Source of the DNA: Legionella spiritensis
Lineage (GTDB): Bacteria > Pseudomonadota > Gammaproteobacteria > Legionellales > Legionellaceae
Reading direction: 5' to 3'
DNA: 64,000 nucleotides
Assembly: GCF_900186965.1 (NCBI RefSeq)
Contig: NZ_LT906457.1
Span: 2,816,501-2,880,500 of the forward strand
Below, piece by piece: positions 27,334 through 35,405 of the stretch. How positions within the stretch are numbered: position 1 is the first letter of the stretch; each line of letters starts with the position of its first letter. The position numbers were made by a program, and so were the translations under genes. The notes beneath the pieces were generated by a model. It was not told the origin of the DNA. It saw nothing but the letters and a program-made list of their open reading frames with translations, and did no database searches.

Positions 27334-28377
27334 TTAAGCCAGTAACAGCTCCTCGGCATCCACATCGTCCAGATGGCGATGATAGGAAAGAATTTTATCC
27401 TGACGCACATCAAACAAAACCGGGCCATGGATATAAGCGTAATAGTAAGTATTCTCTCCCTGCAATCTGTTTGCCGACACCAGACAATTTTCCCAACTGT
27501 TCCATTCCGCCGTTAGGCCATTGTCGGAGTTCAAGCAATCATCCTGCCAGAAACACAGCATTTTTTCACCGGCCAATAACTGATTCAACACCTCATCACT
27601 CGCACCTTTCGCTCGTGCCAAAGCACATTGTGATTCCAGTTCCGCCTTGTTTTTTACAATCAAAAAGCTCACCTTGGCATCATCATCCAATAGCAAAAAA
27701 CTTCCGCCGCTATCGGCCAGATAATATTCAACAACCCGTTTTTCGGCGCGTAGCTGATGGAAAAAATCGATAAATACCCGATCATAAAGACAATTTGGCG
27801 GCGTCACCGATAACATGCGGACAATCATATCCGACATAGCCTGAAAATATTGCCACTGCAATTCCCTGATGCTCCTGGTGATTAACTCGGCCGAATCGGG
27901 ATCATTTTTATGGATATAACGATGAATCAAACCTTCATTGAAGGCTTCTATTGCAATCTTTTCATCAGCCTGTCCGGTCAACAGGATTTTCTTTATGCTG
28001 GTATCGGCAAGCCGGCGACAAAATTCGATACCATCCATACCGGGCATCGCGTAATCCACCACCACCACCGAAATTTCCGAGAAACGGCGCGGATTATAGA
28101 TTTCAGCGTGAATGGCCGCGAGATTTAAATTGACAACAGAATTGGCAAGCGGGCGTCTTCTGGCTTCGCACAACTCGCTCTCGCAACGCTGGTTTAACAT
28201 TTCAAACTCGCATCGTTTCCTGTTGATACAATCCAGTGCATCGACAGGCGAGTCAAATATTTTATAAGCCAGATCCTCGTCCAGTTGCAAAACAAAATTT
28301 AACAGAAAATCACGACTGTCATCAACAAACAAGGCGGTGCTTGGAAAATAGCAGGCAGGGATTGAATGATGTGGCAT
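27334..28377 (-). CDS. lqsR: LqsR-type quorum-sensing response regulator
   Basis: A 347-residue regulator with an atypical receiver: an acidic pair (FVDDSRD, 18-23), then a long insertion (about 50-95), the phospho-acceptor Asp108 in VVVVDYAMPGMDG, T in LLTGQ and a K-containing loop. Asp108 is the residue reported as the phosphorylation site of L. pneumophila LqsR, and the insertion also fits. The C-terminal half (about 180-347) has no DNA-binding motif and matches no common output domain. The upstream CqsS-type kinase supports a Lqs role. The symbol is given on these grounds, without an alignment. Confidence 0.78.
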   Translation of the reverse strand: MPHHSIPACYFPSTALFVDDSRDFLLNFVLQLDEDLAYKIFDSPVDALDCINRKRCEFEMLNQRCESELCEARRRPLANSVVNLNLAAIHAEIYNPRRFSEISVVVVDYAMPGMDGIEFCRRLADTSIKKILLTGQADEKIAIEAFNEGLIHRYIHKNDPDSAELITRSIRELQWQYFQAMSDMIVRMLSVTPPNCLYDRVFIDFFHQLRAEKRVVEYYLADSGGSFLLLDDDAKVSFLIVKNKAELESQCALARAKGASDEVLNQLLAGEKMLCFWQDDCLNSDNGLTAEWNSWENCLVSANRLQGENTYYYAYIHGPVLFDVRQDKILSYHRHLDDVDAEELLLA

Positions 28378-28540
28378 AGCTCCTCCTGAGCAAACGTTCC
28401 AATATCAAAACCTTTCATACGCTTTGAACAGACGCGTATTTGCTTGTCCGAATCCGTCCGGCGAAGTCCTTTCCCAAACCGAATCAAGCATTACAACTTG
28501 TATATAAAATATCACGATTGTTTAGTTTTTCCAAACAAAA

Positions 28541-29842
28541 TCAATTTGGTTTGGGAAACCTCAATTCAAACTGGGTATAGGCACCTTCTTTCGCGGTGCA
28601 CGCTATATTACCGCCGAACCGGTTCATCACCAGCTTGCAAAAGGACAAGCCAATGCCCGTTCCCATATAAGTGGTTGTATAAAAATGATCAAACAATTTG
28701 GATAGCTGTTGCTCAGACATGCCTTTTGCCGAATCCTTGAAATAAAGAATATTCCATTTTTCCGTCTCGGTAACCCAGAGAGTAATATCCCCTTTTTGTA
28801 CCGTGGAAATGGCGTAAAGCGCGTTTTTTAACAGATTAAAAAGAACATGCTGCATCAGAAGACGGGAACCTGCGAAATTAAAATCCCCTTCCCAATGAAT
28901 CAATGCCCGCTCTGCCCTGGATTTAAAAGGATAGCGACGCAACGCCTCCAGAATACACTCCGCCATCGAGCACGCCTCAATCTTGCAATTTTGCAGCGAT
29001 TGTTCCCGACCGGCCTTAATCAACAGCATATCGATGATGGTATTGGCGTAATTGATTTCATTGATCATTCGTTCGTTAAGCCCTTCCAGTTGCTGCAACC
29101 GTGCCGGCCTGATGATATGAACAGGCAACCCCTGTTCCCTGGCCAGAGAATAGGCTTGAAGCAATTGCGGCGAATAAGAAGCCATGGCCACCGCACCGCT
29201 TTTCAGACCGAGTAACGGTGTTCGTAATTCATGAGCTATCATGCCCGCCGCAGCCGCCATACCATCAAGACGCTGTTGCTGCAGCATCGCCGTTTTGTAA
29301 TTCAAGGTGGAACCGACAATAATAACCAGAAAAACCACCAACAGCATTTCCAGATGCTCCTCCCCAAAATAAAAAACCGGTGATTGCAGGTAAAAACCCA
29401 GCAGGGCCAACCCCCACCCGAGGAACAATAAAATGATCAACGTGGGCAATTCCACCAAAAGAACCAGGAAAAAAACGCTGCACAGCAAGGACATGGCTGA
29501 AATAACACCGGCATGGCTCATCAAAAAGGAATAGGCGAAAAAGAACGGCAAACCATAAAGAAGCGTAAAAAACCAATACCAGGACATATATGGCTTGAGC
29601 CTTGCCGGCCAATAGGGAGTTAGCATGAGTCCCAATCCCAACACGCTGCCAATCATCCGTAATTCCAGGGTTTCAAAGGGCTGCGGAAACCAGTCTGTCC
29701 AGACCCAGTAAAAGAAGGGAAATCCCAAAAAAGCGATCAACCCGACCGCAACCAGCTGATGAGCCGCGTGTGAAAGGCTGCGCTGCATGGAGCGATCCAG
29801 GTAATTAATGATCGTTTTCGGCATATTCATGAGATCGGCCAT
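28541..29842 (-). CDS. CqsS/LqsS/LqsT-type sensor histidine kinase
   Basis: A 433-residue membrane kinase. The N-terminal half (about 25-180) has six hydrophobic helices, the sensor layout of CqsS and its Legionella homologues LqsS and LqsT, which detect alpha-hydroxyketones. The H box is IAHELRTPLLGLKSGA with His204, followed by an N box (NLLKNALYA), G boxes (FKDSAKGMSEQQL, MGTGIGLSFCKLVMNRFGG). His numbering depends on the start codon (M1, M5 or M7), so LqsS and LqsT cannot be separated. There is no receiver domain; the adjacent LqsR-type gene is the obvious partner. No lqsA synthase gene lies in the window. Confidence 0.8.
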   Translation of the reverse strand: MADLMNMPKTIINYLDRSMQRSLSHAAHQLVAVGLIAFLGFPFFYWVWTDWFPQPFETLELRMIGSVLGLGLMLTPYWPARLKPYMSWYWFFTLLYGLPFFFAYSFLMSHAGVISAMSLLCSVFFLVLLVELPTLIILLFLGWGLALLGFYLQSPVFYFGEEHLEMLLVVFLVIIVGSTLNYKTAMLQQQRLDGMAAAAGMIAHELRTPLLGLKSGAVAMASYSPQLLQAYSLAREQGLPVHIIRPARLQQLEGLNERMINEINYANTIIDMLLIKAGREQSLQNCKIEACSMAECILEALRRYPFKSRAERALIHWEGDFNFAGSRLLMQHVLFNLLKNALYAISTVQKGDITLWVTETEKWNILYFKDSAKGMSEQQLSKLFDHFYTTTYMGTGIGLSFCKLVMNRFGGNIACTAKEGAYTQFELRFPKPN

Positions 29843-30027
29843 TCATGATTTATAGAAAAAATCATTGTGAGCATCATTCAAGAATTGTCTACGGAACGAC
29901 CGAAGTCAAGCGCAATCGCTGATTTAACAGGATAGGTACCTGGATTAGGGATAATATAAATCCCGGATTCCGAAATCGGCGTTTTAAATGCTATCATGCC
30001 GTCCTGATTCAACGAGAGAGACCCATC

Positions 30028-30957
30028 ATGTCTGAACGAAAGACTATTCGCATTGCAACTCGCAAAAGTCCGCTGGCTCTCTGGCAGGCGAATCACGCAG
30101 GCAAATTACTGCAATCGCATTGGCCTGATCTGACCATCGAGTTAATCCCCATGTCCACATCCGGTGATCGCTTTTTAAAGGATCGATTGCTTGTGGCCGG
30201 AGGAAAGGGATTGTTTGTCAAGGAACTGGAAGACGCCTTGCTTTCGGATCGCGCGGACATTGCGGTTCATTCCATGAAAGACGTGCCGGCTGATCTTCCG
30301 GAAGGCCTGGGACTGACAGCCATCTGCAAAAGAGACAATCCCATGGATGCGTTCATCAGCCGCCCGTCGCTGAACCTGGCCTCGCTGCCGCAAGGCAGTA
30401 TCATCGGAACATCGAGTCTGAGACGCCAGGCGCAATTGCTCGCGTTTCGTCCCGATTTGCAGGTGAAATGCCTGCGCGGGAACATCAACACCCGTCTTGC
30501 CAAACTCGATGCAGGGGAATTTGATGCGATTATTCTGGCTGCCGCGGGCCTTGAGCGCATGGGTATGCAGTCTTTTATCAATGAAGTACTGCCTCAGAGC
30601 ATCATGCTTCCCGCCTGCGGACAAGGGGCTATCGGCATAGAATGCCGTGTTGATGATCAGGCTTTAAAAAAACGGCTTGCGCCTTTAAACGACGAAGTGA
30701 CGACACTCTGCGTAGAAACCGAGCGCCGCGTCAACGCCAGACTGGGCGGCAATTGCCACGTCCCTATAGCCGTTTATTGCACAGTGTCGCCCCCCAATCA
30801 ATTGTCCTTGCAAGCCAAAGTCTTTACACCGGACGGCAAGACCGTTCTGACCGACCGCCGTCAGGGTCCGGGCAATCAAGCCAGCGATCTGGCAGACGCC
30901 TGCGCCGAGGCCTTGCTGGCACAAGGCGCACAAACCATACTCGGGTTGTCACCATGA
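30028..30957 (+). CDS. hemC: porphobilinogen deaminase (hydroxymethylbilane synthase)
   Basis: A 309-residue HemC: IRIATRKSPLALWQA, HSMKDVPADLPEG, GTSSLRRQAQLL, LRGNINTRLAKLD and the dipyrromethane attachment Cys in LGGNCHVPIA. It polymerises four porphobilinogens to hydroxymethylbilane. First gene of hemC-hemD-hemX-hemY, divergent from the Lqs-type kinase gene. It overlaps hemD by ATGA. Confidence 0.96.
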   Translation: MSERKTIRIATRKSPLALWQANHAGKLLQSHWPDLTIELIPMSTSGDRFLKDRLLVAGGKGLFVKELEDALLSDRADIAVHSMKDVPADLPEGLGLTAICKRDNPMDAFISRPSLNLASLPQGSIIGTSSLRRQAQLLAFRPDLQVKCLRGNINTRLAKLDAGEFDAIILAAAGLERMGMQSFINEVLPQSIMLPACGQGAIGIECRVDDQALKKRLAPLNDEVTTLCVETERRVNARLGGNCHVPIAVYCTVSPPNQLSLQAKVFTPDGKTVLTDRRQGPGNQASDLADACAEALLAQGAQTILGLSP

Positions 30958-31733
30958 AAGAGATTGATTTACGCGGGCTTCGCATACTCAACACCCGCCC
31001 GCACCATCAGGGCGCCTCGTTAACACAAGCCATAACACAGGCAGGGGGCCTTGCCGTTACCTGCCCCGCGTTAGCCATAGAACCCACACCGACTGAATGG
31101 TTATCTTCGCTCCAGGATATCAACCGGGTTCAGCAAGCCATTTTTACCAGCGCCAATGCCGTTCATTATTTTTTCACTCCCTTGCAACAGGCGCAAATTA
31201 CGTGGCCATCCTCCATAACGATCATTGCCGTAGGCCAACAAACCGCAAACGCGTTGCAAAATGTCTCTATTGAGGTCGATTTCATCCCGCCGGAAAGCGA
31301 CAGTGAACATCTTTTGGCTTTGCCTTCGTTACATGCTGTCCACGGACAAACCATATTGCTGGTAAAAGGAGAAGGGGGACGAACCCTGATCGGCGAAACC
31401 CTTGTAAAACACCGTGCTAACGCGATAGAGATTACCGTTTACCGACGAACCATGCCGGAGCCGGATCATGAACTGATAACAGGATTATGGCGCAATGACG
31501 CTGTGGATATTATACTATTTACAAGTGAACAGGCGATGCGTAATGTTTTTACTTTTTTTGGTGAGCAGGCAAAGCACTGGTTATGTGACAAGCCTTGCCT
31601 GGTGTTAAGCCGGCGTTTGGCTCAAACCGCCTCTTTGCTAGGGATAAAAACGGTCATTATCAGCCGCCCGGAAACAATTATTGACGCCCTGCATCAATTT
31701 AACCAAGGATTTACTCATGGCAAACAGCAATGA
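30954..31733 (+). CDS. hemD: uroporphyrinogen-III synthase
   Basis: The ATG at 30954 overlaps the hemC stop as ATGA and gives a 259-residue protein; longer in-frame extensions run through hemC and are rejected. The two-lobed fold is seen in LRILNTRPHHQGASLTQAI, IFTSANAVHYFF, ILLVKGEGGRTLIGETL and IILFTSEQAMRNVF. Sequence conservation is low in this family, so context supports the call. It cyclises hydroxymethylbilane with inversion of ring D. Confidence 0.9.
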   Translation: MKEIDLRGLRILNTRPHHQGASLTQAITQAGGLAVTCPALAIEPTPTEWLSSLQDINRVQQAIFTSANAVHYFFTPLQQAQITWPSSITIIAVGQQTANALQNVSIEVDFIPPESDSEHLLALPSLHAVHGQTILLVKGEGGRTLIGETLVKHRANAIEITVYRRTMPEPDHELITGLWRNDAVDIILFTSEQAMRNVFTFFGEQAKHWLCDKPCLVLSRRLAQTASLLGIKTVIISRPETIIDALHQFNQGFTHGKQQ

Positions 31734-32835
31734 CGCACCAAACACAGCCCCATCGCAATTGTCTAAAAAAAACTCGAAAAATCCGGAGAAAAAGCCCGAG
31801 GACGCCATAGCGCGAGCCAAACGCACCTCGTTTGTTTTTCCCTCCGCCCTGACGTTTGTTATCGCGGCTATCGCGTTTATTATGGCAGGTTACGCTATTT
31901 ACCAGAACAAGCAGCTCAACCAGCAAAAACAGATCACGCGCTCCGTGCTGGATACCCTCGTTTTAAACCAGCATCAGGCTAATAAAAAGGTAGATGGTGT
32001 CGAGCAAACCCTGATGAACACTCAAACAACGATGCAGAAACAAATCGGGAAATTAAACGAACAGCTCCAATCCACCCTGAGACAGCAATCGTATCAAAAA
32101 GAAGACTGGTTATTGCTTAAAGCACGTTATTATCTGGAATTAGCCCGGATCAACGCCCACTGGAGTGACAATCAATACGCGACCCTGGCACTGTTAGAGG
32201 AAGCGGACACGCTGCTCAAATCCAATCCGGATCAGCGTCTGTATGCGGTCAGACAAGCCATTGCTATGGAAATGGCCCGGATAAAAGCCATGCCAGCCGT
32301 GGATATTGCCGGTATCATGAGCAAACTGGACGCAGCACAAGCCATAATTTCCCGACTGCCCGTCAGGCAAACGTTCAACACGCCCAAATCCGATAATCCG
32401 ACAGCCGCCTCGACTCAGAATGGTTCGCCCGCCTGGCGGGAAAGACTGCGTGACAGTTTGAATCTCCTGGAAAAACTGGTGGTTGTCCGCTACAACAACG
32501 AAGACATAAAACCTCTTCTATCCCCCTTGCATCAGGCACTGTTGCAGGAGAGTATTCGTATGAACCTACAGGAAGCACAATGGGCCGTGCTGCGACAAAA
32601 CACGCAAATTTTCAAACAGTCTATCAATCAAGCCATGAAAGATATCACACGTACGTTTGAACAAAACGCACCTGCTACGCAAGCCCTGATGAAAGACTTG
32701 CAATCACTGAAAGAAACCGAGCTTAGCCCGACCAAGCCGGTGATTGATAAATCACTACCCCTTCTCAATCAGGTTATTGAGTCAAACAACACACCCGCCG
32801 CCACACCATCCAGGGCTTCTGAAAAGGATAGTTGA
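31717..32835 (+). CDS. hemX: HemX-like membrane protein of the heme operon
   Basis: A 372-residue protein starting at ATG 31717 (AAGGA 7 bases upstream), overlapping hemD by 17 bp. A polar cytoplasmic N-terminus with Lys-rich stretch precedes one membrane helix (about 36-60: PSALTFVIAAIAFIMAGYAI). A long helical, coiled-coil-like periplasmic domain follows (KKVDGVEQTLMNTQTTMQKQ, LLKARYYLELARINA). This is the HemX family; despite the old uroporphyrinogen methyltransferase label it has no SAM-binding motifs. Its exact role is unsettled. Confidence 0.88.
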   Translation: MANSNDAPNTAPSQLSKKNSKNPEKKPEDAIARAKRTSFVFPSALTFVIAAIAFIMAGYAIYQNKQLNQQKQITRSVLDTLVLNQHQANKKVDGVEQTLMNTQTTMQKQIGKLNEQLQSTLRQQSYQKEDWLLLKARYYLELARINAHWSDNQYATLALLEEADTLLKSNPDQRLYAVRQAIAMEMARIKAMPAVDIAGIMSKLDAAQAIISRLPVRQTFNTPKSDNPTAASTQNGSPAWRERLRDSLNLLEKLVVVRYNNEDIKPLLSPLHQALLQESIRMNLQEAQWAVLRQNTQIFKQSINQAMKDITRTFEQNAPATQALMKDLQSLKETELSPTKPVIDKSLPLLNQVIESNNTPAATPSRASEKDS

Positions 32836-32837
32836 TT

Positions 32838-34019
32838 ATGATTCGTGTTTTCTTCATCTTTATTATTCTCCTGGCCTCGGTATGGCTGGGTATTCAACTC
32901 AACAGGGATCCTGGTTATTTATTAATAGCAATTAATCACTGGACCATTGAAACCACGCTCTGGTTTGCGATACTGGCCGTTGTTTTTGCCTTTATTCTGC
33001 TGCATATGTTTCTGGTGTTACTGAGCAAAATAACCCATATTCCCGGCACGTATCAGACATGGCTGGCCAAACGACGCGCCCAAAAAGCACAGGCCACCAC
33101 ACGGCGAGGCTTGATTGAATTCAGCGAGGGATACTGGTCGGAGGCGAAAAACCATCTCATTAAAGCATTGCCGGATACGGATACCCCCTTGCTCAATTAT
33201 CTGACCGCCGCACGTGCCGCACAGGAAATGGGTGACAGTCAACTTCGTGACGATTATCTGCGCGAGGCGCAGCAATCGATGCCCGAGGCAAAAATTGCCG
33301 TTGAACTGACCCAGGCACAATTGCAACTGGCTAACAAACAGTGGGAGCAGGCGCTTGCGACGTTAAGACATCTTCACGATTTGGCGCCCAAACACCCCTA
33401 TGTTCTCAAATTGTTAACGCATCTTTATCAGGAAGTACGTGACTGGCCGCAACTGATAGCACTCCTGCCGGAACTGAAAAAAACTAAAATCGTGACCGGA
33501 GCCGCGTTTGATCAATTATTGCACCACACGTACCTGCACGCCTTATCCGATCTGATCCGGCATAACCAGGCTGACGCCATCACGCAATTGATAGACAACC
33601 TGCCAAAAACATTGAAGCATGATCCGGATATTATGGTCGAATACTGCCGCTATCTGGCGCAAAAGAAAAAGCTTGAACAGGCCGAATCCATTTTACGACA
33701 TAGTTTGCGTAAAAATTACAGCGATAAATTAATCACTCTCTACGGCCAGATTCATTACCATGAAAACCAATTGACGTTTGCCGAAACCTTGCTGAAAAAA
33801 CAGCCTGATTCTCCGGAGTTATTGTTATGTCTCGGTCGTTTGAGCTTAAACAACCATCTTTGGGGAAAAGCGAAGAGTTATTTTGAGAAAAGTATTGAAC
33901 TTCGGCCGTCTCCGGAAGTGTTTCAGGAATTAGGAAAATTACTTGAAACACTCAATGATCAAAATGGCGCCTGCCGGGCTTACCATCAGGGACTGGTCAT
34001 CAAGAATCAAAAATCGTAA
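32838..34019 (+). CDS. hemY: HemY-like TPR membrane protein of the heme operon
   Basis: A 393-residue protein with two N-terminal membrane helices (IRVFFIFIILLASVWLGI; LWFAILAVVFAFILLHMF) followed by tetratricopeptide-type helical repeats (about 95-385; e.g. ALATLRHLHDLAPKHPYVLK, AKSYFEKSIELRPSPEVF). This matches gamma-proteobacterial HemY, which is not the Bacillus protoporphyrinogen oxidase of the same name. It probably scaffolds late heme synthesis. ATG 32838 is 2 bp after the hemX stop. Confidence 0.9.
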   Translation: MIRVFFIFIILLASVWLGIQLNRDPGYLLIAINHWTIETTLWFAILAVVFAFILLHMFLVLLSKITHIPGTYQTWLAKRRAQKAQATTRRGLIEFSEGYWSEAKNHLIKALPDTDTPLLNYLTAARAAQEMGDSQLRDDYLREAQQSMPEAKIAVELTQAQLQLANKQWEQALATLRHLHDLAPKHPYVLKLLTHLYQEVRDWPQLIALLPELKKTKIVTGAAFDQLLHHTYLHALSDLIRHNQADAITQLIDNLPKTLKHDPDIMVEYCRYLAQKKKLEQAESILRHSLRKNYSDKLITLYGQIHYHENQLTFAETLLKKQPDSPELLLCLGRLSLNNHLWGKAKSYFEKSIELRPSPEVFQELGKLLETLNDQNGACRAYHQGLVIKNQKS

Positions 34020-34049
34020 CTTGCACAGAACCCGGCTACGCCTGCTCGT

Positions 34050-35171
34050 TTACCCTTTGGTTATTTTTGGGGAAAATCCTTCGTGAAACCCTTCTGTGGG
34101 TTCGATAATCCGGGCATCCGGAGAGGGATTTTTTTCCTGCAATGCCTTGGCGTTTAATCGCTGCTCTTCCTGTAAAAAGGACGTCACCTGGTTAATGGTT
34201 TCAGGTGACAGCGAACAGTCCGGATTTATTTCTATTTGACCAGACAATCGGTAACTGCCCTGACAATATTTGTCATCCAGTATTTTGATTTTACGCTCAA
34301 CCGGAATGGCCGCAATAATATGCTCGGAAGGAATGGACGGCACCACGATTTCCTCCACGTAGGCATCCATCACCTCATCAAGACTCATATTTAACACATC
34401 ACTGAAAGCCAGCATATTTTTTACATGCAACAAGGCGTCTTCCTTACTGAGCGTGGGATTCAGTTTTTGAAAGGCGTCTTGTAAATCCGATTCCGAGCTG
34501 GTTTTGGAATGTAACAAACTACTTACGATGCCATGCATATGCGTATCAAATCCCTCGTCAACGTAAACGGCATACACGTAAGATTTTTCCGTTTGATAAT
34601 GATCGCTCAACTCCGACGAGATGGGAAAAAGAAGGGCCGATTTAAACCGTTTCGCGGTGGCTATCACTTGCTGCGAATGAAACGGCTTTAGAATAACCGT
34701 GTCATTGTTGATTGTTTTAAAATCCTCTTCGTCTTCCAGACCTATGTTGCCTTGCTTGACCTGCCAGAGCATTCTGTCAATCCAGGACTCATAATACAAT
34801 TCGGGAACCTTTTCGTATTCTTCAACGATCGAGGAAGTGGCGTCGGTTTGCACCAGTTTTTTTAAGGCATCCATATCCTTGAGAAATTGCCGGGGATCAA
34901 ATTTTTTTATGCTATCAAGATGCTTGTGTTTTATTGCTTTTATTTCCTTATATAATCGTTCGGTTATGGCGCCCTCGCGCACCTGAAAACCTGTCTTGAA
35001 CAGTTCTTTTGGCAAACGGGAATCACCTCGAAAACAAATGCGTTTTACAGGTGCCAATGACATCTGTGAACGATCCATCCTGGGAGACGTGGGTATTGTT
35101 AAGGGATTATGGGTAATCTCCTTGACCTCCATTAAATCCATTATTTTTTTCGTGCTGGATTTTGGTTTCAT
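34050..35171 (-). CDS. putative ADP-ribosyltransferase effector, pertussis/cholera-toxin-like
   Basis: A 373-residue protein (counted from ATG 35171; starts at 35207, 35141 and 35132 are also possible). Residues 46-62 read CFRGDSRLPKELFKTGF, very close to the NAD-binding R-x-DSR-P-x-x-(I/V)F-x-x-GF of pertussis and cholera toxin A chains (Arg48). A possible STS strand is FPISSEL (182-188). YVYAVYVDEGFDTHMHGIVS (198-217) matches the toxin strand before the catalytic loop. EEIVVPSIPSEHI (273-285) matches the loop with the catalytic Glu, E273 or E274. A helical insertion lies between motifs 1 and 2. No signal peptide is seen, so Dot/Icm export is more likely than Sec. Confidence 0.7.
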   Translation of the reverse strand: MKPKSSTKKIMDLMEVKEITHNPLTIPTSPRMDRSQMSLAPVKRICFRGDSRLPKELFKTGFQVREGAITERLYKEIKAIKHKHLDSIKKFDPRQFLKDMDALKKLVQTDATSSIVEEYEKVPELYYESWIDRMLWQVKQGNIGLEDEEDFKTINNDTVILKPFHSQQVIATAKRFKSALLFPISSELSDHYQTEKSYVYAVYVDEGFDTHMHGIVSSLLHSKTSSESDLQDAFQKLNPTLSKEDALLHVKNMLAFSDVLNMSLDEVMDAYVEEIVVPSIPSEHIIAAIPVERKIKILDDKYCQGSYRLSGQIEINPDCSLSPETINQVTSFLQEEQRLNAKALQEKNPSPDARIIEPTEGFHEGFSPKITKG

Positions 35172-35270
35172 CGTAACCACAACTATTGCATTCCATCTTA
35201 TAATCATAGTGCTTATATTTTTAACTTTCCAGCAAAAAAAACTCACTATAAAAACCGGGAATTTACCTGT

Positions 35271-35292
35271 AATAATCCATTGCAGGATTATT
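35271..35292. promoter_or_regulatory. inverted repeat in the divergent effector intergenic region
   Basis: AATAATCC-ATTGCA-GGATTATT is a perfect 8-bp inverted repeat, followed on the plus strand by TTTTT. It could be an operator for the minus-strand ADP-ribosyltransferase gene or a small terminator. Confidence 0.35.
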
Positions 35293-35340
35293 TTTTGTAA
35301 TTATTATCCTGAAAATATTTGCTATTACCCTGAAAAAATC

Positions 35341-35373
35341 CTTAATATTTATTTAATGTGCTCACTTTATAAT
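35341..35373 (+). promoter_or_regulatory. PmrA box and -10 element upstream of the HAD-like effector gene
   Basis: CTTAAT-ATTTA-TTTAAT at 35341-35357 fits the PmrA consensus YTTAAK-N5-YTTAAK at every defined position. A perfect TATAAT at 35368-35373 follows 10 bases later, the distance expected when the box replaces the -35. PmrA controls many Legionella Dot/Icm effector genes. Transcription should begin near 35380. Confidence 0.8.
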
Positions 35374-35405
35374 ACCCGCCAACATCACTATGAATGAGAA
35401 AGACC

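Noticed and set aside
30753-30953. Long N-terminal extension of hemD
   Set aside because: It overlaps hemC in another frame and has no HemD similarity; the ATGA-coupled start at 30954 gives the normal length.
34022-34049. CCCGGCTACG near the hemY 3' end as a seventh REP unit
   Set aside because: Only about ten bases match and the GGCC-centred core is missing.
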